A stretch of DNA of 64,000 nucleotides from Prochlorococcus marinus str. GP2 (GTDB lineage Bacteria > Cyanobacteriota > Cyanobacteriia > PCC-6307 > Cyanobiaceae), in assembly GCF_000759885.1 (NCBI RefSeq), contig NZ_JNAH01000003.1, positions 248,001 to 312,000 of the forward strand. Reading direction: 5' to 3'. Both the position numbers and the translations under genes were made by a program. The notes beneath the pieces were generated by a model, which worked only from the letters and a program-made list of their open reading frames with translations, did not search any database and was not told the DNA's origin. Of this stretch, positions 47,363-60,713 are shown piece by piece. Within the stretch, counting starts at the first letter, position 1. Every line of letters starts with the position of its first letter.

Positions 47363-48802
47363 TTAAATTTTAAACATATCTAGGTCATTATTTTCTACCC
47401 TTAAAAAGTGATTCATTAATAAAAAACCAACTATTGTCCAGGTTTGGTAAGTTCTTGATTGTTGACCAACCCAAGTACCTGTCGGTCCATCAAAATATTC
47501 TGCCCACTCTTGCTTAGGTAGCTGATTAAGTTGACACCAATACGATTCCTCTATTAAAGATCTCATTTCTTCCATAAGAATTACATCATCAGAAGTGTAA
47601 TTTTTTTGATGTAAAAGAACAGCCGCACCAAAAAACCAAAGTAAACTTGGCCAATGCCCCCCATTGTGGTAACTCCAAGGCCAATTCTTTGGGTCTGATC
47701 CGGTTTTATTTTGCCATTCTTCGACATCCATGTGAGGATGACATATTCTCATAGGCATTTGAGCCATTAAATGCTGTCTGTTGTGTAAAACTAATCTAAA
47801 TAAGGCTCTTTGTTCTGCAGGTGGCAGTACCCCAAATATACAGGCCAGAGAATTTCCTAAACTGTAAAATCGAAAGTCAGGTCTACCTGTTCTTATATTT
47901 CCTATCAAATAACCACCTCTATTTTCTAGCCAATCTTGAAGCCATGAGGGAACTACTTGTGGTTGAACATTAAATTCATTAAAGTGTTGATCATCTCCAT
48001 ATTGCTCTGTTGGCCTTCTCCTTAAAATCTGCATTGTTTGGCTGGTAACCCAATAGTGTTTTAGGAGGAAACTTCCTAAATCCCTAACCCATTGATTTGT
48101 AAGAATAAGTCTTTGATCTAAAAGTCTGCTCACATGATCTGCTCGACTTAATTCCATCAAGTTTATACAACTTTTTAAACATCCATGAAGTAAAACCTCA
48201 ACTTCTAAAGGTGCTCCCCATACATCCATAGGTCTATCTATCATAAATGCGCAATCTGGAACGAAAAGTACAGGAGTGCCCTCAAAGGTTGGATGCAGAA
48301 CTAGATCTAGTAAAAGTTGAATACCTCTTTGTACGCTTTGACTTTTTCCAAAAGCATAATCACCACTTTTGTTGACATAGTACCAACATAAAATGGGCCA
48401 CCATAAACTCGCATCAGCTGAAGTAATTCTGCCAATCGATCTTTGACCGTAGTCTCCGATAAGCTTTCCATTTTCTTCAACAAAACTAGTAGGAAACACT
48501 CCACGCGTTTGATAATTAGTGCTTTGTAGCTCAAGACACACAGTAAGGAACTTTTTTACGATTTCGTATCGTTTTTGAGTAATGAGATAAATCATTACTG
48601 GGACGTTGTCTCTTAAAAATATTTCTACGTAATTTAACTTTTTATCTTTTGTGGGGTGTTCTAGTGCAGCAACACTGCCGACTAACTCGCCTGAGATTTC
48701 GACTAAAGTCTTCTCGAAGTGTTTTTTTGCATTTGTTACAATTTTTTCTTCATCAGAACTTGGTCTCACTCTTAAATTTTTCTGACTAAATCTTTCTGCC
48801 AT
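47363..48802 (-). CDS. Neutral/alkaline invertase (GH100 family)
   Basis: The 479-residue protein has family GH100 landmarks: DASLWWPILCWYY near 130, FVPDCAFMIDRPMDVWGAPLEVE near 183, FYSLGNSLACIFGVLPPAEQ near 303 and DPKNWPWSYHNGGHWPSLLW near 361. These enzymes hydrolyse sucrose in the cytoplasm of cyanobacteria and plants. No sucrose-synthesis gene is visible in the window. It is transcribed away from the rRNA operon. Confidence 0.93.
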   Translation of the reverse strand: MAERFSQKNLRVRPSSDEEKIVTNAKKHFEKTLVEISGELVGSVAALEHPTKDKKLNYVEIFLRDNVPVMIYLITQKRYEIVKKFLTVCLELQSTNYQTRGVFPTSFVEENGKLIGDYGQRSIGRITSADASLWWPILCWYYVNKSGDYAFGKSQSVQRGIQLLLDLVLHPTFEGTPVLFVPDCAFMIDRPMDVWGAPLEVEVLLHGCLKSCINLMELSRADHVSRLLDQRLILTNQWVRDLGSFLLKHYWVTSQTMQILRRRPTEQYGDDQHFNEFNVQPQVVPSWLQDWLENRGGYLIGNIRTGRPDFRFYSLGNSLACIFGVLPPAEQRALFRLVLHNRQHLMAQMPMRICHPHMDVEEWQNKTGSDPKNWPWSYHNGGHWPSLLWFFGAAVLLHQKNYTSDDVILMEEMRSLIEESYWCQLNQLPKQEWAEYFDGPTGTWVGQQSRTYQTWTIVGFLLMNHFLRVENNDLDMFKI

Positions 48803-49414
48803 TACATTTATAACCTTCTATTTAAGCCTAGTTGTTTAAAGAGACTTTGAACAAATAAAAAATTAATAAAAATTTTTTGTATAAAAGGTTGCACAATTAC
48901 AGTTGGATGGTTTAGTATTTTCTTCTGGGCAAAAATATATTTTTTTTTGCATGATTCAAGCATTAATCTTAAATCTGATTTTTGGTAAATGAATGAATTT
49001 TTTGGACATTTGATTTCGGTCAATATCTCCAGCCAGAAGAAGGGTTTACCCTTCTAATTGAGTTATCCACTTTTTGTTTAACTCGGCACCTAGAAAATTT
49101 AAAAACTTAGGAACTGATGCTTTTATTGCGTCTAGACTTTATCAAATTTATATTGGTAATTTTTAGATGTATTTGCAATAAAGGTGTGAGGTCCCGTCAA
49201 GAATATATAAATTGTTTTCAATTGCTAACTTTTAGTTCTTTTGGAAACCAACGGATCTGAGATCTTGGAAAGTCACTTTAGAAATTTTTTTTAATGTGCA
49301 CTCAAAGTAATCCTTAATTATTTAAGGAGGCTGAACCTAAATAACTTAAGTCAATCTTATATTTATTTGGAGAATGCAATTCATATTGAGTAGATTTATC
49401 TACAAAAGGATTTG
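48803..49414. other. rRNA leader and promoter region, no convincing gene
   Basis: This 612-bp gap upstream of the 16S gene includes a short AT-rich 71-codon minus-strand frame (TTG start), which I do not support, and several hairpins (TCCTTAATTATTTAAGGA at 49311-49328, GTAGAT-TT-ATCTAC at 49390-49403). It should hold the rrn promoter and pre-16S leader. Confidence 0.6.
49126..49154 (+). promoter_or_regulatory. Candidate rrn promoter
   Basis: TTGCGT (49126-49131) and TATATT (49149-49154) are separated by 17 bases and sit about 260 bases ahead of the 16S start, matching a sigma70-type promoter with a leader of ordinary length. Selected by spacing and consensus, not by experiment. Confidence 0.45.
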
Positions 49415-49417
49415 AAC

Positions 49418-50903
<1,486 letters not shown>

Positions 50904-51027
50904 AGGGAGACAACAAAATGTTAAATATTAATTTTGTCACCTTAGGTCGATCGGTATCTCACATTCTTAATTTATTTAAGGATTTTATTTCCTAAGTTTT
51001 TTCTAGGTCACACCCATTATTTTTCCT

Positions 51028-51101
<74 letters not shown>

Positions 51102-51113
51102 TATCTCTATGTT

Positions 51114-51186
51114 GGGGGTATAGCTCAGTTGGTAGAGCGCCTGCTTTGCAAGCAGGATGTCAGCGGTTCGAGTCCGCTTACCTCCA
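51114..51186 (+). tRNA. tRNA-Ala (anticodon TGC)
   Basis: A 73-nt cloverleaf 12 nt after tRNA-Ile: acceptor GGGGGTA with TACCTCC (one G-T pair), anticodon loop TTTGCAA in stem CCTGC/GCAGG (anticodon TGC), T arm AGCGG-TTCGAGT-CCGCT, discriminator A. The Ile-Ala order is standard for this operon type. Confidence 0.96.
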
Positions 51187-51317
51187 CTGATTACCACCTC
51201 TTCCATAAATTTATTGAAGGGAAATTTTTAGGTGTGATCAAATTCTGAACGAATCTAGCTTCCTAATCAAACTTATTAAGATGCTGGACTCATTGAATTA
51301 TTTTCATTGTTTTCAGA

Positions 51318-51337
51318 GAACCTTGACAACTGCATAG
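51318..51337 (+). repeat. 5' half of the 23S processing stem / antiterminator-like box
   Basis: GAACCTTGACAACTGCATAG matches the conserved cyanobacterial spacer box, and its reverse complement appears after the 23S gene at 54358-54377 with one mismatch. The two would pair in the rRNA precursor around the 23S RNA. Confidence 0.7.
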
Positions 51338-51445
51338 ATTATTTTTAAAGACAATAAGCATCTTTAATGATGCAGATTTATTATTTGTGCGAATGCATTA
51401 AATAACAATTCTATTAAGCTGATGCTTCAATTTTTTGAAGTTATT

Positions 51446-54323
<2,878 letters not shown>

Positions 54324-54357
54324 AAACTTAATTTATTGTTTTAATTTATATAATTTT

Positions 54358-54377
54358 CTATGCAGTTCTCAAGGTTC
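54358..54377 (+). repeat. 3' half of the 23S processing stem
   Basis: CTATGCAGTTCTCAAGGTTC is the reverse complement of the spacer segment 51318-51337 apart from one C-C mismatch. It lies between the 23S and 5S genes and closes the long-range stem that RNase III-type enzymes cut. Confidence 0.7.
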
Positions 54378-54383
54378 ACACTA

Positions 54384-54500
54384 TCCTGGTGTTCATGGCG
54401 ATGTGGAACCACTCCGATCCATCTCGAACTCGGTTGTGAAACGCATCAGCGGCGAAAATATTTAGGGGGTAGCCCCTTGAGAAAATAGCTCAATGCCAGG
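54384..54500 (+). rRNA. rrf: 5S ribosomal RNA
   Basis: About 117 nt starting TCCTGGTGTTCATGGCGATG and ending ATGCCAGG, with CCTGG and CCAGG as terminal stem and the conserved CGATCCATCTCGAACTCGG-type core. It completes the operon and is followed by a strong terminator. Confidence 0.93.
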
Positions 54501-54512
54501 TAAAAATATTTA

Positions 54513-54546
54513 AAAGGGCTTACTTTTCTTGAGTAAGCCCTTTTTT
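54513..54546 (+). terminator. Bidirectional terminator after the rrn operon
   Basis: AAGGGCTTACT (54514-54524) and AGTAAGCCCTT (54532-54542) form an 11-bp stem with a 7-nt loop, followed by TTTTTT. It ends the rRNA transcript and also overlaps the end of mutM on the other strand. Confidence 0.9.
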
Positions 54547-55426
54547 ATTTTTGGCATTTAGGACACCAATGTGTACTTCTTCCAGTAATTTTTTGCCTTT
54601 CAATTAAACTTCCACATTTATGACATTCTTTACCAGTTCTCCTATAGACATTAGTCTGTATGCCAAAATTCCCATTCTCTCCGTCCAGGTCTCTAAAGTC
54701 ACTAAATGTTGTACCTCCAGAACCTATACTTTTTTTTAATACAGTTACGATTGATTTTTTGAGCTTTATTAACTCATTCTTCTTTATTGTTTGAGCTTCC
54801 CTAAAAGGTGAAATGCCAGCCGAGTATAAACTTTCATCAGCATAAATATTACCTATGCCCGCCACTATTGTTTGATCTAATAAAATAGCTTTGATAGATT
54901 TTGTTCTTTTTGAAATAACTTTCTTAAGGTAATTTGTATCAAAGTCTTTAGAAAATGGTTCTGGTCCTAATGATCCTAATCCTTTGATTATTTTATTGGG
55001 TGATAACCCTTGCTTAATCCACCACATTTGGCCAAAACTTCTAACGTCAATGTATCTAAGCTCATTATTATTTTTATCTAAAAATCTTATTCTTGTATGT
55101 TTACAGGGGGGAGTAGAGTTAGTAATAAATTTGAAATATCCAGTCATTCTTAAGTGAACCACAAGAAATCCATTTTGTTTCAATGTTATTTTTTCATTAA
55201 TTTGAGTATTCTCATTCTCAATTTTTTTTAGTTCAGCAATTAAATATTTTCCTCTCCGATTCCATTTGTATAAAAGTGAGTTCTGAAGTCCCTTAATAAA
55301 TTCTTTTTTATTAGAAGGGAATGCAACTGTTGAATCCCTGCAGACTACTATTTTTTTAACGATAAATTCATTAAGTTTTTGCTCTAAACCTCTTCTAACA
55401 GTTTCTACTTCAGGTAACTCAGGCAA
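54545..55426 (-). CDS. mutM: Formamidopyrimidine-DNA glycosylase
   Basis: The 293-residue enzyme removes oxidised purines. It starts [15 protein letters not shown] (Pro2 nucleophile, Glu3), has [11 protein letters not shown] near 208 and the C-terminal zinc finger [20 protein letters not shown] with CPKC. Length is normal. It is 4 bp after psaE on the same strand. Confidence 0.96.
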   Translation of the reverse strand: MPELPEVETVRRGLEQKLNEFIVKKIVVCRDSTVAFPSNKKEFIKGLQNSLLYKWNRRGKYLIAELKKIENENTQINEKITLKQNGFLVVHLRMTGYFKFITNSTPPCKHTRIRFLDKNNNELRYIDVRSFGQMWWIKQGLSPNKIIKGLGSLGPEPFSKDFDTNYLKKVISKRTKSIKAILLDQTIVAGIGNIYADESLYSAGISPFREAQTIKKNELIKLKKSIVTVLKKSIGSGGTTFSDFRDLDGENGNFGIQTNVYRRTGKECHKCGSLIERQKITGRSTHWCPKCQK

Positions 55427-55430
55427 TTAT

Positions 55431-55640
55431 TTAAGCTTTTTCTAATTCACTTTCAGCAAAATTATTTGTATTTGCTCCACCATCAGTTCCGCTTATTCCG
55501 GCGTAATTTACTTTATCAAATCTAACTACACAGTTATATTTAATACCTGAGGTATCAACTGAAGCGACTTTACCAATTTCATTGTACCAATATGATTCTG
55601 GTCTTTTTACTCTTACGAGATCTCCTCTTGAAATAGCCAT
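55431..55640 (-). CDS. psaE: Photosystem I subunit IV
   Basis: The 69-residue stromal PSI subunit ([20 protein letters not shown]) has an SH3-like fold and supports ferredoxin docking and cyclic flow. [19 protein letters not shown] and [12 protein letters not shown] are conserved. It leads mutM. Confidence 0.96.
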   Translation of the reverse strand: MAISRGDLVRVKRPESYWYNEIGKVASVDTSGIKYNCVVRFDKVNYAGISGTDGGANTNNFAESELEKA

Positions 55641-55720
55641 TACTATTAATTTAACTTTTTGTAGAATAACCCATCATTAATATTCTTAGACAAATTATTC
55701 ACACATATTAATTAAAAATT

Positions 55721-56491
55721 TTAACAAAAATCGTTTATTAAATCCTTTTCGAATTCTTCTTGAGCCGGCTGTGCTCCTATCCATTTTCTGCCTGGGATTC
55801 TTACATCTAATTCATTTTTTTCGCAATTTATTGAAAGAATCAGTTTTTTATTATCTTTATTTAATACGTTTAGAACTTTTTTACCTTTATTATTTTTATA
55901 TGATTTACTTTGAATAATTATAGGACCATAAATTTTTTTATCTAACTCAAGTAAGTCATTATTTTTTTTATTTTCAGTTGTTTCATAATTTCCTGAATTA
56001 ATTGTGTTCTTTTTTCTTATTATGAGCTTCTGACCAACTTTTATTGAATCAGGATTAATGAGATTATTAATCTCGATAATATCGATTACTTTTAAATTAT
56101 ATTTGTTTGATATCTCAGTAAGATTTTCGCCAGTTTGAACAATATGATAATTATTTACTAAATCTGATTGTTTTGTAAGATTTTCAGTAGATTCCGAAAT
56201 AATAATATTTTGGCCAACAAAGATATAATTTTCATCTTTTAAGTTATTCAATTTAATAATTAAATCTTTATTTATTGAATAGAATTTTGAAATACTCGAT
56301 ATTGTATCTCCACTTTTTACAATATGAATTTTTTTTAGTTCAGTTTTTTCATCAGTAATGGATTCTTTTCTAGCAATATTCTCAATTTTATTTTTTGGTG
56401 AAAATATCTTCTCTTCTGATTTTATTAATGAATGATTAAAAAAATTAATAAATATGGCAATTATTAAAAATGCAAATTTCATAAAACTCAC
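55721..56491 (-). CDS. LysM-domain secreted protein
   Basis: The 256-residue protein has an N-terminal signal or anchor helix (about 5-20) and two LysM repeats (HIVKSGDTISSISKFYSINK near 55; YHIVQTGENLTEISNKYNLK near 115), each ending VGQNIII or VGQKLII. LysM binds glycan chains in peptidoglycan. The rest (about 170-256) is Lys/Asn-rich and unassigned. It is an envelope protein of unknown activity. Confidence 0.8.
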   Translation of the reverse strand: MSFMKFAFLIIAIFINFFNHSLIKSEEKIFSPKNKIENIARKESITDEKTELKKIHIVKSGDTISSISKFYSINKDLIIKLNNLKDENYIFVGQNIIISESTENLTKQSDLVNNYHIVQTGENLTEISNKYNLKVIDIIEINNLINPDSIKVGQKLIIRKKNTINSGNYETTENKKNNDLLELDKKIYGPIIIQSKSYKNNKGKKVLNVLNKDNKKLILSINCEKNELDVRIPGRKWIGAQPAQEEFEKDLINDFC

Positions 56492-56554
56492 TATTTATTT
56501 AAAGATAATCTTTAAATTTAAAATCGCTAGGTTTTTGAAAATAATTTAAGTAAT

Positions 56555-57946
56555 TTAAACTTGAAAAATAAACTTTAAAAATTTCATTACTCTTTCGTAG
56601 GGGGGATACCGCAGATTTGAATCAAATAAAAAACCTTTAAAAGTAATAGATTTTTGATTTGAAAAATTTCGAAACCCTTCTTCTCCATGAAATTTACCAA
56701 AACCACTTTGCCCAACACCTCCAAACGGTAAATTTGGAATAAGGACTGGCAACATCACATCATTTATACAAATTGTTCCTGAGCTGGTTACTTTTGAAAT
56801 ATGATTATGGATTTTCTTATTGCCTCCAAATAAGTAGATTGCTAATGGTTTTGATGTTTGACTAATCTGTTTTAAAGCTGATTCTTTATCATTTATTCCA
56901 ATTACTGGGAGTAGTGAACTGAATAGTTCTTTCTGCAAAATATCTGTTTCGTTTAATTTACATCTCAAAATTGTGGGAGATATTTTCAACTTTTTTTTAC
57001 TAAAAGTTCCCCCAAATAAAATTCTTTTTTCTTTTTTAAATTGTTTTAAAATTTCTACAGTTGATGTAAATTGCTTTTTCTCTAATTTTGATAAGTTTTC
57101 GGAAATAATTGGATTATCTCCGTAAAAACTTACTATGTATTTCTTTAATTTTTCTATAAAAATAGTTTCAATTTCTTTATCTACAAAGATATGATTCGGA
57201 GCTATGCAGGATTGACCAGAATTAAAAAATTTACCCCAAACAATTCTTTTAGCAGCAACATCTAAATTTGCATTTTTGAAAATAATTACAGGATTTGTTC
57301 CGCTTAACTCAAGAGTTAATGGAGTTAAGTTTTTTGAAGCTAATTTCATTATAAATTTTCCAGTTTCAGTACTTCCTGTAAAAAATATGTGGTCAAAATT
57401 TTGTTCAATTAATTGCATGGATTGTTTATAGTCACCCTCTACTGTCATTAGGACATCTTTACGGAAATATTTGGCAGTAAGCTTTTTAATAAGTTTTGAA
57501 GTCGCAGGACATTTCTCTGATGGTTTTATAACTGCGGTATTTCCGGCTGAGAAAATATTTACCAATGGCTTTAAAACATAAAGTAATGGATAATTATAAG
57601 GACCAAGAATTAAGACACACCCAAGAGGTTCATAAATAACTTTGGAGGATGATGGAAATAGATAAAAAGGTGTATCAATTTTTTTTGGTCGCATCCAAGA
57701 ATTGAGCTTCTTTTTTATAAGTGAAATTTCTTCTTTCACTAATAGGATTTCTGAAAGCCCTTCAATTTCAGATTTACCTAAATCAACAAAAAGTGATTTT
57801 ATTATTTCTTTTTTATTTTCATCCAAAAGTTTAGAAACTATATTTAGATTTTGTATCCGCCATTTTATATTTTCCGTTTTACCAGAGAGAACTGTATTTT
57901 TTAATTTATTAATGTCTTCTAAATGAAATTTACCAGAAATTTTCAT
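56555..57946 (-). CDS. Aldehyde dehydrogenase (ALDH3-like)
   Basis: The 463-residue ALDH has the cofactor loop FTGSTETGKFIMKLASKN near 190-207, LELSGTNPVII near 214-224 with the general-base Glu, and the catalytic Cys in NSGQSCIAPNHIFVDK near 242-257. Its length and C-terminal hydrophobic end (YERVMKFLKFIF) resemble fatty-aldehyde-type ALDH3 proteins; the natural substrate is inferred, not known. Confidence 0.9.
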   Translation of the reverse strand: MKISGKFHLEDINKLKNTVLSGKTENIKWRIQNLNIVSKLLDENKKEIIKSLFVDLGKSEIEGLSEILLVKEEISLIKKKLNSWMRPKKIDTPFYLFPSSSKVIYEPLGCVLILGPYNYPLLYVLKPLVNIFSAGNTAVIKPSEKCPATSKLIKKLTAKYFRKDVLMTVEGDYKQSMQLIEQNFDHIFFTGSTETGKFIMKLASKNLTPLTLELSGTNPVIIFKNANLDVAAKRIVWGKFFNSGQSCIAPNHIFVDKEIETIFIEKLKKYIVSFYGDNPIISENLSKLEKKQFTSTVEILKQFKKEKRILFGGTFSKKKLKISPTILRCKLNETDILQKELFSSLLPVIGINDKESALKQISQTSKPLAIYLFGGNKKIHNHISKVTSSGTICINDVMLPVLIPNLPFGGVGQSGFGKFHGEEGFRNFSNQKSITFKGFLFDSNLRYPPYERVMKFLKFIFQV

Positions 57947-58102
57947 TTTATTACTATGAATAGTATTAAATATATCAGAGGATAAATATTAAATAAGTAA
58001 GGTTTTTAGCCACTTAAATCAAAGTGAATGATTTATAAGAAATAATCAAATTTATTGATGTTGTCTTTAAAAATTCAAATTTTTCTTGGTTAGTATATTT
58101 TT

Positions 58103-58993
58103 ATGAGAGAAAAATTTTCTATTAGATTGATATCTAAAAATGAAATACCAGACGTTACAAACTGGGCAAGGTTAGAAGGATTTTCTCCTGGAATGGATGA
58201 CGTATCAATTTATAGAAATACAGATACACAAGGGGTATGGGTAGCTTGTCTCGACAATAATCCTATAGGTTCTATTGCGTGTATAAAATATAATTCCTCT
58301 TATGGTTTTATAGGTTTATTTATCGTTAAAAAAGAATTTCGAAATAATGGATATGGAGTGAGATTATGGAATCATGCCCTCGAATATTTGAAAAATGTTG
58401 ATTGTATTGGTCTTGAGGCTGCCCCAGATAGATTGAATGATTACGCAAAGTGGGGGTTTAGAAAATCTTCTATTACAAATCGATGGAAATTAAATGGTTC
58501 TCATAATTTGCCATTGAGAAATTTCTATAAAGATCAATTTCATTCTTTTAAAGTTGTACCGGGTAATAAAATTTCCTCTGAAGCGGTCTTAATTTATGAT
58601 GATCAAAGAGAACCTAGTCCCAGACCACATTTTCTAAATGACTGGTTGAAAAATTCTCATGGTAATGTCAGTGCAATTGTTGATAATAATGGGATGTGCC
58701 ATGGATTTGGCAGAATAAGACCTTGTGTTTTGGAGGACAATAAGCAAGGCTGGAGAATCGGACCTCTTTTGGCGGATACCCCACCACTTGCTGAATTATT
58801 AATAAGGGATTTGGTTGGTGATTTAGATGCCCAAATCTTATTGGATTGCTCTAATCTGAATCCATATGCAAATTATCTTTTATCAAGTTTGGGATTTGAG
58901 GAAATATCAAAAACTTACAGAATGTATAAAGGCATTCAACCTCCCTGCCCAATGAATCAAGTATACGGACTTGCCTGCTTGGAACTGGGGTAA
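58103..58993 (+). CDS. Tandem GNAT acetyltransferase
   Basis: A 296-residue protein with two GNAT halves. The first (about 1-145) has the acetyl-CoA loop KKEFRNNGYGVRLWNHAL near 76-93; the second (about 150-290) has IVDNNGMCHGFGRIR and a PLLADTPPLAELL motif. Substrate unknown. It stands alone on the plus strand next to the small DUF3104-like gene. Confidence 0.8.
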   Translation: MREKFSIRLISKNEIPDVTNWARLEGFSPGMDDVSIYRNTDTQGVWVACLDNNPIGSIACIKYNSSYGFIGLFIVKKEFRNNGYGVRLWNHALEYLKNVDCIGLEAAPDRLNDYAKWGFRKSSITNRWKLNGSHNLPLRNFYKDQFHSFKVVPGNKISSEAVLIYDDQREPSPRPHFLNDWLKNSHGNVSAIVDNNGMCHGFGRIRPCVLEDNKQGWRIGPLLADTPPLAELLIRDLVGDLDAQILLDCSNLNPYANYLLSSLGFEEISKTYRMYKGIQPPCPMNQVYGLACLELG

Positions 58994-59065
58994 TTCCCTT
59001 TAAAGCGAGCATTTTGCCTTTTGTTTCTGTAATACTGAAGAAAGTTTGTTTGATTATCCATAAGC

Positions 59066-59314
59066 TTAACTTTCAGAGGGTTTCAAAATTTTTTCTACAA
59101 GATCCGAGTTGATTATAGTGATCTCTCCATTATCAATATTGGCTACTTGAAACAAGGTCCATGAATTTGGATTTCTAGCTCCTCCAATACAGTCGATAAC
59201 TTGACCGACCCAATAATTTTTATTCTTTACGTTAGTATTTTCGCAATTTTCTTTTTTAATTGCGACATAATCACCAGGCCTAACGAAAAGAAACTCAGGG
59301 GTTGCTGAGCTCAC
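59066..59314 (-). CDS. DUF3104-like conserved hypothetical protein
   Basis: An 82-residue cytoplasmic protein with the pattern PGDYVAIKKE, NYWVGQVIDCIGGARNP and TLFQVANIDNGEITIINSDLV, which looks like DUF3104 proteins of marine picocyanobacteria. No function is known. It begins a run of small genes that continues to 62.9 kb. Confidence 0.7.
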   Translation of the reverse strand: MSSATPEFLFVRPGDYVAIKKENCENTNVKNKNYWVGQVIDCIGGARNPNSWTLFQVANIDNGEITIINSDLVEKILKPSES

Positions 59315-59411
59315 AATAAATAACTTATAGTATAAACGTACTATAGTAAGTTATTAGTTTTGTTGCCGAACTTTGAGTTATTTAGCAAACTAGGGGTAAT
59401 TTAAAAAAAAA

Positions 59412-59504
59412 ATGGAATCGACTGAAATTGTTATATTTTCAACATTATTGGGGTTAATTTTAGCTTTAACTGACGCTTATATAGAAAGAAATATTCCTGG
59501 ATAA
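59412..59504 (+). CDS. Small single-helix membrane protein (30 residues)
   Basis: The frame from ATG 59412 reads MESTEIVIFSTLLGLILALT with DAYIERNIPG after it: one helix with acidic and basic ends, like small photosystem or b6f subunits. It weakly resembles the layout of PsaM, but I cannot assign it. Short length alone limits confidence. Confidence 0.5.
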   Translation: MESTEIVIFSTLLGLILALTDAYIERNIPG

Positions 59505-59521
59505 TATTTCAAATTAATCTC

Positions 59522-59638
59522 TTAAATCAAATAAGATTTAAGCTGATCTAATATGTCGGCACGGTTGGAAACTAATTTTGTAAAGACTAAATATATCAAC
59601 CCTCCCATTGCGAGCCTTCCATTAATTTTCTCTAACAT
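59522..59638 (-). CDS. Mini high-light-inducible-like protein (38 residues)
   Basis: The frame (ATG at 59636-59638) begins MLEKINGRLAMGGL, which is the Hli/CAB chlorophyll-binding core ExxNGRxAMxG, followed by a short hydrophobic helix. Usual Hli proteins carry 20-30 residues before this motif; here it starts at residue 3. It may be a truncated Hli that still binds chlorophyll or an early pseudogene; intact frame and start argue for a gene. Confidence 0.65.
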   Translation of the reverse strand: MLEKINGRLAMGGLIYLVFTKLVSNRADILDQLKSYLI

Positions 59639-59775
59639 TTTAAGTTTTCTAAACAAATTACTTTTGCAATTAAACAAAATTTAAAGGGTATAGAAAATAA
59701 AAAAGTATTGATTAATTCAAAATTAAAAAAAAATTAAAAAATTTATAGAAATATTATTTCAAATACAAATTAAAT

Positions 59776-59913
59776 TTAAAGCCAAGCTTCTTTCATCTCA
59801 AGATAAAGCCTCTCGCTCTCAGCAGAATTAATTTTGCTGTCCGAATAGGATTGTTGCTGTTGCTGTTGCTGCTGCTGAGTTGAGTTAGTATTAGGATTTT
59901 GGACTTCGCTCAT
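59776..59913 (-). CDS. Small poly-glutamine protein (45 residues)
   Basis: The frame from ATG 59911-59913 reads MSEVQNPNTNST, a run of nine glutamines encoded by CAG/CAA codons, then SYSDSKINSAESERLYLEM and ends KEAWL. No membrane segment. Glutamine runs are rare in such a compact genome. I do not recognise a family. Confidence 0.55.
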   Translation of the reverse strand: MSEVQNPNTNSTQQQQQQQQQSYSDSKINSAESERLYLEMKEAWL

Positions 59914-60029
59914 TAGAGGAACTTAATAATTGTGTTTATTCTCTCATATTTATAGCTTTTTTTGTCAAATTAAATTCTTAAATTTTATTTAAATTTTCTA
60001 TGTTTTTAATTTCCCTGCTTTGAGTGGAG

Positions 60030-60131
60030 TTATTTCGCGACAGTAGTTTTGGCATATAGGAATTTAACTTCCCAATATACAATTCCTAGGAAGATAGCAC
60101 TTGCAATAATAATTTCAGAAATGGCTAACAT
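60030..60131 (-). CDS. Small membrane protein (33 residues)
   Basis: The frame from ATG 60129-60131 reads MLAISEIIIASAIFLGIVYW then EVKFLYAKTTVAK: one hydrophobic helix and a basic end. Its form resembles a small thylakoid subunit; I do not recognise it. Confidence 0.5.
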   Translation of the reverse strand: MLAISEIIIASAIFLGIVYWEVKFLYAKTTVAK

Positions 60132-60278
60132 TTTATTTTTCAATACTAATTTAATTTTGGTATCAATTTACACAGAATGCAATAGGTACTAATTACATTT
60201 AAGATTTTAAAAAATCTTATTTAATAAAAAAACGCGTCGAAATAATATAAAATTTTAATTTAGATACATATTCTTTTC

Positions 60279-60713
60279 GTGAGAAATTTCATAAATTCAA
60301 CGACTCTAATACCTTTAATACCTTTAGTAACCTCGTTATTTATTTTTATTTTATTGGTAAGTTTTAATAGAACACTTAACAGGTTAACAAAACCAGTTAG
60401 TGCACTGGTTGCATTATCTTTATTAAGTTCTGCTTTTATAAGCTTATTTGACTATTTTAAGAAAATAGAAGAAGAATTAGTTTTATTTGAATTTCTTAAA
60501 TTTTTTGAAGAAAAAAATTTAGTTTTACATCTCAATTTATTAAATGAAAAAATTATAATTTTTTTCTCATTAATAATGATATTAATTATTGGAATATCTT
60601 TTTATAAATTGCCTAGAAAAAAAGGTTATGTCTCATTAATGATTAGTCTAGGATTAATATCTTCTTCGGTGATGCTCTCAATATTGCTAATAGATTTCTC
60701 AGCACTAATCTAA
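60279..60713 (+). CDS. Hypothetical multi-helix membrane protein, NDH-like
   Basis: A 144-residue protein starting with GTG, with four or five hydrophobic segments (about 8-28, 40-58, 88-105, 116-138) and a leading PLIPLVTSLFIFILLV that recalls the first helices of NdhF/NdhD-type subunits. No second family mark is visible, so homology is only a suggestion. Its end overlaps the convergent PTOX gene by 4 nt. Confidence 0.55.
   Translation: MRNFINSTTLIPLIPLVTSLFIFILLVSFNRTLNRLTKPVSALVALSLLSSAFISLFDYFKKIEEELVLFEFLKFFEEKNLVLHLNLLNEKIIIFFSLIMILIIGISFYKLPRKKGYVSLMISLGLISSSVMLSILLIDFSALI

Noticed and set aside
48808-49023. 71-codon TTG-start minus-strand frame upstream of the invertase
   Set aside because: Weak start, AT-rich noise-like composition, and no recognisable family; it lies in the rrn leader gap.
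60200-60219. TAAGATTT / AAATCTTA inverted repeat
   Set aside because: Has only AT-rich arms, likely by chance in this region, with no clear T tail.
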